DNA of 64,000 nucleotides. It comes from Mugil cephalus. Its lineage: Eukaryota > Chordata > Actinopteri > Mugiliformes > Mugilidae. The DNA lies in the NCBI RefSeq assembly GCF_022458985.1, contig NC_061786.1, forward strand, positions 21,205,974 to 21,269,973, read 5' to 3'. Below are positions 22,240 to 33,715 of this stretch, one piece after another. Position 1 is the first letter of the stretch, and every line of letters begins with the position of its first letter. The translations under genes and the position numbers were made by a program. Under the pieces are notes generated by a model, which worked only from the letters and a program-made list of their open reading frames with translations, was not told the DNA's origin and searched no databases.

Positions 22240-24950
22240 CCTCTCTCAACCAGTAGGAAATGTTGTGAACGTGATTATGCATGAAAAAAAAAACTGTGAT
22301 ATACATGTTTTGGTATATTACTATATTTATGTTATTGTCATGTGATTAGTGACTGGTCGACTTGAAGCATCATGAGTCAACAAACTGACGCGTCAGTACA
22401 ACCCCTAATAAGTTCTACGATGAAAACATTTAAAAACAAGAAGAATAAGACTCTGGTCATTAATGCGTTGTTAGAGTAACAGTCAATTGGGAACAAATAG
22501 GATAAAATCCAGATCTTAGTCTTGTGAGATTAACGTGGACACCACCACTAGTGATTTAAAACTGAACACTTGGATGAAACGTCCTCAAAAATCTCACTGC
22601 CTTAGTTTCACCTTTGTTTTTTGCTCAAAGGATTTTTCCAGGGATACAATGAAAACTGAAATTTGGATTAAAACTTTATAAATAAAAGTTGTTTTCATCT
22701 CAGTCTGCACAACGGACAGAATGCACATTTTCTTTATTCGCTGTTACGTGTTTTATTTTTCAAAATCTTCTCTTCTGACACATCCTTAACTCCAGATCTT
22801 TCAAAAGAAACTCCTCAGATCTCACTGCATGAAAAAAAGAAGTGACCACAAATGGTCATGGGTTCCCTCTCTATAAACTCCATTGTACAATTGCTGAAGA
22901 AACTAGTGGCACACCATCAAAAACAACAGCAAACCCCACTGTGAATCGATTTTTTTTTCTTCTTCTCCAAATTCCACAAAAGTTCACGTTGGACTTTTTC
23001 ATGTGGTTTTTCGTGTGATGTGCTTAAGAAGAAGTCTGCATCTCTGCCCCTGAGTCATCTCCTATTCCTCTGCCTCTTGACAACTCTATAGGCCTATTTG
23101 TCACCACAAGAAAAGCCCTCCCACCCCCCACCACCACCACCACCCCCCCAGCCCCGTCTTTAATAACCTGGGTTGGCATGAGACGTCATTCATGTTCAAA
23201 AAAAAAACAAAAAAACAAGAAAAAAAAAACTCTCAGGCGGGCTGGAAGAGACTCGCGGTGGAGCATGCAGCAGCACACCGACATCGCCTCTTCCCCTCCA
23301 CATCCCAACCCCAACCAAGACCCAGACATCAAAGGCAGGTGGAGTGAAACCATGAAATTACAGGTAAGGTGTCAATTACCCTTTGAAACCAAGCACTCTC
23401 CAAATCCAGGCAAGACCCAGCCAGTCCCTGGAATTAGAACAAATAAAGAGGAACTGAGGGAAGAATGGCAGAGAAGAGGAGGGAAGAGGAGCGAAGGGGG
23501 AGGTTTTACGGGCCGTGTTGACAATATGGCATCACTATAAAAGGTCCTAATTCGGCTTTAAATTACCCCCCTCCTGCTTTTCCTCTCCGCACACACTAGC
23601 GTACAACCGCCGCCTGTTTGGGTGCGTGAGAGTGTCTTGTCTGGGCAGAAGGAGGAGAAAGGACGGGCTGCAGGTAAAATCGGTTGCTTTTTTCCGCATG
23701 CGCCGACTTTCTCCTGCAGTTTTTTTTTCTTTTTTCTTTTTGCAACTAAAGCACCACTTTTCTACCAAATTACATCTGTGGTGTCGCTCAACCACGTTTC
23801 CCTCAAACACCCAGGACAAATTTCAGCGTGTAACGAGGGTAAATGCAAGTGAATGCCCTTTAATTTGCAGGTACACCTTTTTATGAGAGACTAAACTTGT
23901 TTTTTTTATGGGACGTATTACACAAAGTATCACCAAACTGATCATTAATTCATGTTTACAAGCATGAACTCATATTAGTCTCTGCAGAGGTGCTGCTATT
24001 GCAGAGTCACTTTAATACCAACACAGCAGCGTCGCACTTTGCCGTGTTTCCAGTTTAACAATGTGCTATTTATTATTTTCTCATAAAGGAGACTGTCACT
24101 GTGGGAATTAATTGAATTAATTATTGTTCTTTCTCCTGCTCCCTCTTTTTGTCTTTGTGTGCCATGAAGCCGGTTGACAGCTCATGAGGGAAGAAAAAAA
24201 AAAAAAAAAAAAAAAAAATCCATCCACAGCTTTGGCTTACACAACACACACCCAACAACGCTAGCCTGGTCCAGCCCAGACACTGCAGAACACCCACAGC
24301 GCTTCCCCGCCCCAGGCCTGCCTTCTGCTGCCAGGTGGCCTGCACCGAGCCTGGCTCTGGAGCAGCATGAGGAGGGTAGAGATGACCTGCATATGTTTTT
24401 ATTTATTATTTAAACAGGCCTTCGGTAATTTATGTAATTTATGGCTGTTTTTAATCTGGGTTTTTTTTCTCTCTTAGCTGCATTGAATGTACTTGTTTTT
24501 ACTTTTATTTTATTCTGTTGTGCAACATTCTGTCTTTTTGCTATTTTATTATGAAGCACTTACCTGTGAAAGGTGCTGTATAAATAAAGTTTACTTACTT
24601 ACTTACTTACATATGAGCACATCTGTGTCTTAAAGTGAACAATATTTAATGTCATATACACTTGGCACGGTACAGACTGAACTTTTAGAAATGTCCTAAA
24701 AACAAGTGGATATAAAAAAAAAGTCTATACCTAAATAAATACCTAAATCAGTAGGTTTTTATCTTGTAAAAAAAAAATCTAATGAAGATAAATCCTACTC
24801 AAAGTTGTATGCTTTTATTTTGAAAATTATAACCTATGCAGTGACGGTGAAAACACATGTTATAAGGACACAAGTCCAAAACTCTGACTTATAGATAGAT
24901 AGATAAAAAAAATAAATTGCCATGAAATTTAACAACCACCGTTCATTTGC
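22240..24950. other. Intergenic: no gene recognised
   Basis: The stretch 22345-22400 has GACTGGTCGACTTGAAGC, similar to hAT terminal words. The stretch 23280-23560 is balanced and may be regulatory. Long A or T runs occur near 23200 and 24190. Two in-frame lysine-rich or low-complexity open frames there show no domain. Confidence 0.3.
24500..24612 (+). repeat. LINE/SINE 3' tail fragment
   Basis: The sequence TGAAGCACTTACCTGTGAAA, GGTGCTGTATAAATAAAGTTTA, ending in five TTAC units, is the classical 3' end of fish LINE/SINE elements (…GGTGCTATATAAATAAAG plus short tandem tail). Family identity is from general knowledge. Confidence 0.65.
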
Positions 24951-25215
24951 TAGTGTTAGGGGTGTTTTAGGGTTAGAAACATCTTACGGTTAGAGATGTC
25001 CTAGGATTAGGGTTAGAGGGTCTATTCAGATTCATTGCAGTAGTACATAAGTTGTATTTCAGGACTCACATGTCACAGTATTATAGGCTTCACGTTTAGT
25101 GAAATATTTGCACACATTTGATGAACTGCTGCTAGTTTTTCTACAACAACCCGCTGGATTCCTCACCTGTCTTCTAGGAGGCGTCCATGATGTTATTGTC
25201 ACGTGATCATAGACT
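24950..25215. mobile_element. Family A element, second partial inverted copy
   Basis: It matches the reverse complement of about 8964-9235, including GGCGTCCATGATGTTATTGT, CACGTGATCATAGACTAGTC and the telomere-like GGGTTAG and TTAGGGTTAG words at 24955-25015. Confidence 0.7.
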
Positions 25216-25239
25216 AGTCGACTGGTCTGTACAACCTTG

Positions 25240-26620
25240 TATAATATGCACATATGCACACACAGTTTTAAAAAGTTTGACAAATCAAATGGAAATGTCA
25301 ATTCATGAATGTGACCTGCACGTGTCTTCTTCATGAAATCCTAACACACAAACCTGTGTGTCCACCGTGAATATAATGAGTAGATATAAGTTATTACCAT
25401 AGATGCTATCAGAGGGAGAGGGTTTGTCATGCTTGTGTTTTGTTTAGTCTGCGCCTGAGTGCGCCTTGTCTGCGCTCTATGTGAGGTCCCCTTTCATATA
25501 TTTATTTTTTTTCTCACCTTATGTAACCGTCTCGCAATGCGCCAGCGCAAATTAATGAAGTCAAATTCCTGGTGCACCACTTGGCACACGGACGTGATCC
25601 TGAAACGGAGCGGTTGTAAACAGGCTAAAGTCTGATTCAGAGTTTCAGTGTAATAAGCGACGGCGCGTTGGACAGTTACGGGGGAAACCACCTACAAGGC
25701 ACTAGAATATGGGAACTGTTCACTTTGATTTGTCATGCAATTAGGAAGCCACACGTTACTGTCTTCCTACTTTTACTTCATTATTAAACAGGATATCGGA
25801 TGTGTCAGAGTGTTGTCTCTTATGTACAATGAGTTACACTATATTACTCATCTTGATCAGCGGCTCTGTCACAGAGGAGGAAATTATCAAGAGTCAAAAC
25901 CAAAATTGTGCATGAAATCTTTTTTATCTCTACCGATACTCATCTGCTCACTTCACCTGCCATATCGTTTTTTTTGGTGTTTACAAATATCTGACTTGAT
26001 AAATTGCTCTTTCATATCCTCATAAATGTTCTAAACAAGCTTGTAAACAAACTAACAAAGGGGGAGGGCGAGGCAGACAGAGCAGACAGCGCGTCTGTCA
26101 GCAGCCTCATGCCGATAATAAGTAATATACCGATCCAGGTTCATAAAAAACTTCCCATTATTAGCGACTGCTGTGATTCATCGAGGGCTGCGGTCTGCGA
26201 ATCACCGCAGCCAAACATTTTTATGCATGAGCTGATCCACAAAGTTGGTGTGTGGCATAATTGCCAGCAGCCCGGGCCAAGCATCTGTCAATTCATGTTA
26301 CACTTCATAATGAGTTTTTTTTTTTTTTTTTTTTTGTCTCTAAGAACATAATGTGCTTTTAGTATCTTTTAAGTCGCACTGGAGAGTTTGATTCATGAAT
26401 TTGTTTGATAACGTTTGATAACGTTCATGTAAAGAAATACAGCAGCTTTACTAAAGTTTCCTCTGGTTGAAGAAAATACTTCTTCAAATGGAGGCAGTTC
26501 CTCTAATGTCCACTAGAGGCCGAGTCAATCCCCTATAGATCTCCGGGTTAAAATATCCCACTTTACAGCCAAAATAAACACGTTTACAATCTGGGTTTGT
26601 AGCTAATTTCTCCATCCATG
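25240..26620. other. Intergenic: strong candidate regulatory block at 26050-26320
   Basis: After a poorly characterised segment (25420-25740), the region 26050-26320 is dense in non-repetitive motifs: CCGATAATAAGTAATATACC, TTCCCATTATTAGCGAC, TTTATGCATGAGCTGATCC and GCATAATTGCCAGCAGCC. This includes octamer-like ATGCAT and homeodomain ATTA/TAAT cores. It has the texture of a conserved non-coding element. No coding frame fits. Conservation is untested. Confidence 0.4.
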
Positions 26621-26627
26621 TTATATC

Positions 26628-26946
26628 CACCAATCAGGCATAACATTATGACCACATTAATAATATTGTGTCGGTCTACCTTGTGCATCCAAAACAGTTG
26701 TGACTCATCAGAGAATGGACACGGACCTTCTGAGTGTGTCCTGTCGTGTCTGGGTGTTGTTAGTCTGGGGGGTTGCTGCCGTCAAGGAGTGTTGTTATAG
26801 GGTGGGGGTGTCTGGTCTGGTCTGGTCTAGGTGGGGGCTATGTGTCTAAATAACATCCACATGAATTAATACCAGGTCCAGAAGTTTCCATAATGTTTAC
26901 TTCTTACTTATCCTGTCAGTGGTCATAATAATGTGGCTGATTGGTG
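26628..26946. mobile_element. Inverted-repeat DNA element, complete copy (family B)
   Basis: The left end CACCAATCAGGCATAACATT followed by ATGACCAC is matched by the reverse complement of the right end, CACCAATCAGCCACATTATT followed by ATGACCAC. These are terminal inverted repeats of about 28 bp on a 319-bp element without coding capacity. Related copies or fragments are at 13414-13585, 29409-29565, 36235-36412, 39933-39985 and 44374-44799. Confidence 0.8.
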
Positions 26947-26949
26947 CAT

Positions 26950-28900
26950 GTGTCTATACATACGCGTTAAAAAACAACAACAACTGAAAAGCACTGCACA
27001 ACAAAAACAAAAACACGTCCTGAGTGTACAAAGATAGATACATGTGTTTCTATTGACGCAGGGATTTGCTAAAGATTATTTTTCTGTTTGACTTTTATAG
27101 ATTTATTTCTTACATCTATCACTTGCAGTGTGTGACAGAAAAACTAGATAACAGAAGAAATCTGGTCTAGGTGTAAGCTACATATCTGAGCCACCATCTT
27201 GTCTGCACCAGAAGTATCTCGCACATTACGTACGAGATTAAAAAAGCTCAACTATTATCCACCTGGTTGTTGTTTGAAACTCCGGTCTGCAGCATGAATG
27301 ACTCTTGTTTATTATATGACGTAATAAGTCAAAAGGAAAGGGGGCTGCAGTAACCCACTGAAAAGACACATATCGCCACCTAGTGTGTAGGAGGAGGAGG
27401 ACATGTTCCTGTTAGTTATTTGTTTTTCTCTGTTGCATGTAAACTGGGTCAAGGACTTTAGTCAGAAAGTCGAATTTTTGAGCATAGCTTGATTAAGTTG
27501 TGCAGCCGTGTGGTAGAAAATTAGACCTAAAGAGAGAATAAGGCCTCCACGTTGCATCATAAAGGCCCTCCTGCAGATATTTACTTAATTTAGTTTAGTT
27601 TAATTTATTGGTTTAACACAAATTATGTTACAAATCTGTACAAGGTGGAAACGAAGCCATTTAATCATTTGAAATCTTGATCTATAATTTTTGTTTGCAA
27701 AATGGAAATTCGCGCCACACAGTCTCCACAACAGCACCCGTTTCAGATGCTTTTTAAAGTGGCCTTTTAGGAAACAAGTCATCCTAGGTTACCCTGGTGA
27801 AGCAGCCATTAAAGCCGCGGAGCTTTCAAACGACGTGTGAACTCGCCTTTGTCAGAGAGGCGCAGACGACGACAAGCGAGTGACACTTTTTGTCTGCCTC
27901 CGAGGGGGAAGTGATGCAACGTCGAGTCTGGAGATTCGAAAAAACAACACGGAGCAGAAAAAAAAAAAAAAAAATCAAAGGGGCCCAAGCGTCCGCTCAG
28001 AGTCTGAGCTGACAGACAAGTTGCATCAGCCGTGAAAAAGGCCATCAGTGCGGTGTCACGTCGCTCGCGCCTCCTAACACACATTTAAATATGTTGCAAA
28101 AAATTGTTGATATATTTGTGTGCAAGAGCCGTGGCCGTCCTGGGCGAACGTGGACAAGTCTCAGGCTGCTCGCGTACGTAAGTGGCTGTGTGTGTGTGTG
28201 TGGTGGATTTGCATACGATGACTCAAACATAAATTATAGATAAGGATTACAAAACAGCACATCACTCAAGGTTTAATGAGGGAAACACAGTCGACAACAC
28301 GTGTTACCGCAGATAAACGCAACAACAGGGCAAAAGTGCTTGAGCAGAAGTGTAGAAATATTTTCATTTCTCTGGAGGTCTGTTGTTGTTGCTCAGCTGG
28401 GACAAGACAGCTGGCCCCCATGCCATGCTATTACATCAGATCCCCTTATTACAGAGAATCCCAGCAGTAATGGAAATAACCTGTCGTTCTGGGCCAGGTA
28501 GCTCGACAAGCCCATAAATCACGCCGGCGTTCAGGAGGAGGGTGGGAGCGCAAGGGGGGGAAGAGGGAGGTTTCACAATAAGACTGGCTGGAGGAGAAAG
28601 AAGAAGGGCAAGGAGAGGATGGGAGGAGTTTCCTGTGCTTGTTGACAAGCTGGAACGAAGCTTGAGCAAACAGGAGTCGGTAGACAGGTGAGGAGCATGG
28701 ATCCAGGCTGCAGGACGTAAAACTAAAAATAAAATCTAAGTTTGATCAGACTCGTCCACACCTTTTCTCCACTGTGAATAAAGGTTATAAGTGATGTATA
28801 TTTGAAATCCCACCCTCAACGTTATCTTTTGTAATGCTCTTCAACAAACTGGCCAATATAGCATAAACAAACAACCTATGGTTTGAGGGGAGGGACAGTC
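26950..28900. other. Intergenic: repeat flank and candidate regulatory DNA
   Basis: The stretch 26960-27130 is an inverted match of 13240-13412. The stretch 27335-27520 matches 62950-63110 (ATCGCCACCTAGTGTG, CAGAAAGTCGAATTTTTGAG), another dispersed repeat. The stretches 27780-28080 and 28370-28670 are balanced, non-repetitive and possibly regulatory (for example TACATCAGATCCCCTTATTA). No exon was recognised. Confidence 0.35.
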
Positions 28901-28901
28901 G

Positions 28902-29408
28902 GGATAGTGATACTGAGTTTGATACCGGTTTCCTTTCCGATCCGATTCTGGGTAAAATTCAGGCCGATATCCTGAAACCGATCTGAAAGGAACTGTGAGC
29001 GTCCTTTAACAATATCAATAATGATATTCAAACTTTTTACACCTTTCTTTAATAACTACATAACACTTATGGTGCTTATACTTTTACTTTCAGTACTTGT
29101 GTAGTAAATATTAAAATAAACTACTTGCTATATTTAAGTACAAAAAACATTGAATACTTTAGTGTTTCCACTAAAGTACTTTTACTCAAGTCTGGGCCTC
29201 TACTACTTTATACATGAGAGTAATTTATTAACTGCTGAATGTAACTAATAAAGTAACTTGTAATCTAACTTAGTTACAATCTAACTTGTACATTTCCTCA
29301 AATTACTGAAGTATCAAAAGTATCGATATTTTGATTTGAGAATCGATTTTAGAGCGTAACAATCTGGTATCAGAGGTATCGATATTTCAGTATCGATCTG
29401 CACATTAC
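28902..29408 (-). mobile_element. Family D element, inverted copy without BED relic
   Basis: The left side matches the reverse complement of the family D right end (GATCCGATTCTGGGTAAAAT, TCAGGCCGATATC). The right side matches the family D left end in reverse (GTATCGATATTTTGATTTGA, ATATTTCAGTATCGATCTGCAC). The interior differs and contains TAAAGTACTTTTACTCAAGT, a word common in fish hAT elements. It is a different deletion derivative of the same family. Confidence 0.6.
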
Positions 29409-29565
29409 TTGTTTGGGATCAGGTGAATTTAGAGGCCATGTCAACACCTTGCGCTGTTCTTCCTAAAGTCCAGAAGTTTCCCTGCAGAACATTCAGTGTA
29501 TTGTTGTCTCAAAGTGTTGTTCACTTCTCCTGTCAGTGGTCATAATGTTGTGGCTGATATGTGCA
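29409..29565. mobile_element. Family B element, partial copy
   Basis: It shares GCCATGTCAACACC, CCAGAAGTTTCCCTGCAGAA and the terminal CTCCTGTCAGTGGTCATAAT followed by GTTGTGGCTGAT. It abuts the family D copy directly. Confidence 0.65.
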
Positions 29566-30057
29566 TAGAAGAGGAGCCTTATATAACACACAACTCAGAT
29601 ACTGCGTCTTTAATACAGTCATTAAACACACCAGGGCTTTGAGCTAAGCGCTAACATCATTACGTTGGTTGCTTATATTGTCCCTACGTCCATCTCTCAG
29701 TTTAAGTATGTTGTCAGATTACTTCTATTAAACTGCAGATGAGACTAACTGGAATGTAATTAGCTCCACAGATCATACAGCAAGCTGTTGGAGGAACTGA
29801 TGAAGAAAAAAAGAAACATCATAACTGGGCTTGAAAGGCTTGAAATTAAATTTCACAGCGGCTTTATATCAGTCTGGAGTAAAGTGGTTGAGCCTCATCA
29901 CATAAAACGTCTCCGTTAAAGTGGTAAACATTTCAGTCCTGGAGGATTTAGTGACACCTTCAGTTGCTCAGTCTGACGGAGCCACACTCAATTCTCATCA
30001 CAATACGAGTCTACCCCATTGGGATTCTGATACGGGGCGTGGTTCTGCAGCAAAAAT
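29566..30057. other. Intergenic: nothing recognised
   Basis: Ordinary AT-rich spacer between two transposon relics. I see no exon, RNA gene or repeat copy. Confidence 0.4.
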
Positions 30058-30481
30058 TTAACTTCCTGAGGATCTGTGTCCTCATATGTGGACAATTTGT
30101 TTAAGGTTTGAGGCAGCTTCTTATTCCGCTTGTTGTCCAGATACTAGTTGGTGTAAAGACATGACAGCGATTATTTCAGTGGATTCATCCTGCAGCCGAT
30201 CACCGGACAAAAGTAGACAAAAGGTACAAAACCTCATCAGATTTTACAGTTGAAACTTCTTTATTTATATTTATTAACTTTTCTAGTTTAATATGAGACA
30301 TGAATTCTGTCCATAGCGAGAAGCTTTAACTTCGCTAATTAGCAAGTGCTAATTTGAGGACGTTGGGACTGTCTTTGCACAACCATGTTCAGTAGCAAAA
30401 ATGGCTTCCTGTTCAAAGATGATGGTTAGTTTTTATATCTCTTAGGGTCTATTAATCTACTAAAAGGACTCAGGAGGTTAA
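30058..30481 (+). mobile_element. TTAA-flanked MITE-like element, copy 2 (family C)
   Basis: The best-preserved copy starts TTAACTTCCTGAGGATC and ends GGACTCAGGAGGTTAA. It has short inverted termini (CTTCCTGAG against CCTCCTGAG) inside TTAA on both sides. Precise TTAA duplication is the hallmark of piggyBac-type transposition. There is no coding capacity. Confidence 0.75.
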
Positions 30482-30580
30482 TGAGCAGGAGAAGTCGGGT
30501 TGGCTTCACGCGAGCATTTACAGCTGCTAACTTCAAACGTACTTTAACACTGCAGAAAATTCAGGCAATAATTTTCCCAG

Positions 30581-31070
30581 TGTCAAGGTTCTAAGTCTGT
30601 CTTTTATTTTGTCATCATGCTTTGACGTTTCCTGTTGTGTTTTGTCATGTTTCCTAGTTTCCTGTCCATCGTGTTTCCTTGTGGTTTTGTCATGTCTGTC
30701 CATGTCATGTTGTGTTTCCTGTTTTATTTTGTTAAGTTGTGGATTTCCTGTCTCGTGCCTCCTTGTCTCTTGATTGTTTATTGGTTTCACCTGTGTTGAT
30801 TGTCCTCATGTGTTTCACCTGTGTCTTGTCGTCCCTCAGTCCTCATGTGTATATATGGCCCTGCCTTTCCCTTTGGTCCTGGTCGCGTGGTTAATGTTAG
30901 CTCCATGTCTTCATGCCATGTTCCATGTTTCCACGCCATGTTGATGATTTCTTTTGATTTTTGGATTTTGGAATATGTTTGTTTGTTATTAAATACTTAT
31001 TGTTTGAACTCCGTGCCTCATCTATAGTCCTGCATCTGGGTCCTCACCTACAACAACCCCCCACTTGACA
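30581..31070 (+). mobile_element. Second solo LTR of the gypsy-like family
   Basis: The 490-base unit begins TGTCAAGGTTCTAAGTCTG and ends TTGACA, flanked by the perfect 5-base duplication CCCAG (30576-30580 and 31071-31075). It shares long stretches with the LTR at 21786-22235, including CTTGATTGTTTATTGGTTTC-type, GTGTATATATGGCCCTGCCT and TCCTGCATCTGGGTCCTCAC. It contains an extra segment of about 100 bases near its 5' end (30660-30745). Confidence 0.88.
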
Positions 31071-31248
31071 CCCAGACTGGATTTTATGCTTCATAAGTCT
31101 GTGAACAGCAGGTCACAGTGAAAGGAGTTGGTTGGAGTTGTGCAGCTCCTGCAGCTCTTCATCTAACAGATCACTGTGGTTGTTCCTATTTGTTCCATCC
31201 AAACAGATTTACTGTTAAAAATGAAAGAAAAAAAGATTATTGTGTTGT

Positions 31249-31517
31249 ATGGAAGAGGATTAGGGCCACTGAAAAAAATGTAGTTTTTTTTTAATTTATT
31301 TTTTTTGGTTCTGACTTTTATCTCAGAATTCAAATTTTAATCTTAATTATTCAGATTTTTTTTTCTAAGAATGTGGACTTTTTTTGTCAAAATTTAGATT
31401 TTTACTCAGAATTTGGACTTTTTTTGTCAGAATTCTGATTTTTGTTCTCATAATACTGTGGAAAAAAAAGGCAGAACTCACATTTTCTTTTTTTCAGTGG
31501 TCCTAATCCTCTTCCGT
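31249..31517. mobile_element. MITE with 28-bp terminal inverted repeats
   Basis: The left end GGAAGAGGATTAGGGCCACT followed by GAAAAAAA (31251-31278) is matched in inverted orientation by 31488-31515, differing at one visible position (GGACC). The interior is made of repeated TCAGAATT and GACTTTTTTTGTC words. It has no coding capacity. Confidence 0.8.
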
Positions 31518-31519
31518 AG

Positions 31520-33150
31520 GGTTGTTTTTCAGATGCAAGTATAATTAAGTGCTAACCTCAGTGACAAAATACATACATCGCATTAGTTATTTACATTACG
31601 ACACAGCTGAAAGGCGGTTGAGCTACAAATAAAAGGATTATTTAAATAAGATTTGTCAATAGTCAAAAGCCACTCCTGGATTTGTTTCCGTAAACAGGTT
31701 AAATTCCTTGTGGTGTTTCTCCTCCTGAGTTATGACTGATTGTCTAATTATCTTGTAAACTGAAGAGGGTGGAATCTTTGTGATCTCCGCGCTTTACACC
31801 GATTAGCCGTTATAGTTTGATTGCTGTGTAATGGAGCGCGACTAACAGAGGCTGATGTTTTTCAAACTTGCGCTTCCTCTGTGACGGATTTAAGATCTTG
31901 AGAGCTACGATTTTGCATCGTAAACACGATATTATTCGATATTGCAGAAGAGATTAGTATTGTCAGGCCCTTTCACACGTCAGAAAAAGTCAAAGAATCA
32001 AAGAGCAAACAGAATAAATTCCGCGTTTAGAGGGGAAAGGGGACGGTATTAAGTTTTATAATTTGGTTTGATATTTTATGCGAAAGAATTGCACTTGTAT
32101 AAATTATTGCTGGTGACTGTTTACGCAGAGATGACTCTAATCCGGCGGCGATCTGGCAGAGATGTTGTGTCTGTGAGAACTCCAGAGGGAAGCCACTTAG
32201 AGAGCTGTGTTTATCCCTCCCATTAGTAAAAAACCACCGAGGAAAACACAATGGTGCAATTGTTTCTGTAGTGTAGGGGAGGATAATATGAAGTGCTTTT
32301 AATATTCACATATATCAGTTACCAGTCGAGGCTGCAGGCTTGTTTAGCGCTGAGCCCCGGGGGGAACAGGTGGATTTTAGGTGTGTTCTCTTGCTGCATC
32401 TGCACAAACACACACTGGGAGCCGACGCTGCGGAATGGACGGCACAGTTCAAATGATTTTAATTAGTTCCTATTAGCTCGTAAAAGTGCCTTTGTGTCAC
32501 CTTTTTGCGTCGTTCGCATACCTCGCGAGCAGAAAAAGGACGATTATGTTCCATCATGCCACCCATTGATGTTTTCTTTGGCCGTGCGTGGCTTGGCAGG
32601 GGTGCCCGTCTGTGCATTTCAACACAAAGCATTTTGTTTTAGTGCTAATTACACAGCAGGCAAAGGCAGATGGGCCCTGTTTCTTCCTCCGCTCTGCGGG
32701 TGACAGTTATTGACAACTGGCCCCGTCTAGCCATAATACGCCAGAGGCAGAGGAATCAACCACTTCCAACATAAACATTGCAGGGGGAAGAGCTTCAAAT
32801 GGGGCAGATTTTACCTTGACAACTGTAACTATGTTCAACCAATTAGTCCCAGAATCCTCAGGTGTTTACGTTCCCCGATATGAAAGCGAATGCCTTTCTT
32901 CTGACTGACAGCGGGGGATCGCTCAGGTTTGGCCTCTTGTTTTCATTGCTGCGGTTGTGAATGGGCACGGCTGATGACACCCACTCCAAGATGCCAGTCT
33001 GACGATTCAAATCAGATCAGTGCATGTGCATGTGTGAGATTGCCAGAGGGTCGAAGTGTGTTGGGAAACTGTTGTTTCCATTCGCTGGAGCCTGTCTGTG
33101 GATCAAGAGAAGAGAAAAATCTCAGTCAATAAAAAAAAAACTTTATCATC
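31520..33150. other. Intergenic: strong candidate regulatory block at 32420-32900
   Basis: The segment 32420-32900 is long, non-repetitive and motif-rich (TTTTAATTAGTTCCTATTAG, GTGCTAATTACACAGCAGGC, GTGACAGTTATTGACAACTG, ACCAATTAGTCCC). The segment 31690-31870 is similar. I see no open frame with splice sites. These are the most enhancer-like segments of the desert by eye, but conservation is untested. Confidence 0.4.
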
Positions 33151-33159
33151 CAGAGCATT

Positions 33160-33715
33160 AACCCACGCTCCACTGAAAAATTTAAAGAATGCCTGGAATT
33201 TAGGGTAGTTCTTAGGGATGACCAGGGGAACTCCATCTTAGGTTTGATGCACACAACATCTGCGTCCACAGAGCACGGCTTAGTGCACCTGAAAGTAGTA
33301 CACAGCGTTCACTTCTCTAAACTTGGCAAGGACGTATGAGAACGTTGACTCATTATGCGCCCGATGTGGAGGCCGGGGAGATGATTTAGTGCACGTGTTT
33401 AGTCTGTGTCTGACTCTTTCTACCTTTTGGACAAGTATCTTTAAAGCCTTTGGTCCCGATCCGCCCATGCTACCTGACCCTGCCCATGTTATCTTAGCTT
33501 TCACCACACTCCTTGCGAGACATTTGATTCTTTTCAAATGGAAACAACATGTTCCTCCTTCCTTTTCTCGTTGGGTTTAAGATGTTGTGTATTTCCTGAA
33601 GCCAAAAAAAAAGTCCAAATGCACTCTTAAGGCATCCTCCTGTTCTTTTTTTCAAGATATCTCTATGACTTCTTGCAGGAACCCCTTGATAATGAGTAAA
33701 ACTCATACATACATA
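33160..33715 (+). pseudogene. L1/Tx1-type LINE ORF2 C-terminal fragment
   Basis: One frame gives LKVVHSVHFSKLGKDV and then a stop. The next frame continues TYENVDSLCARCGGRGDD, LVHVFSLCLTLSTFWTSIF, then FTTLLARHLILFKWK. This is the CxxC...H...C zinc-knuckle-like tail and the following helix (ARRLILxxWK) of L1/Tx1 clade ORF2 proteins. The frameshift near 33318 and the absence of reverse transcriptase show that it is a dead 5'-truncated copy. Confidence 0.8.

Noticed and set aside
23178..23540. 120-codon plus-strand open frame
   Set aside because: Lysine-rich start comes from an A run; the rest shows no family signature.
25420..25740. Possible tRNA-derived SINE (GTGCACCACTTGGCACACGG region)
   Set aside because: No convincing A-box/B-box spacing and no second copy in the window.
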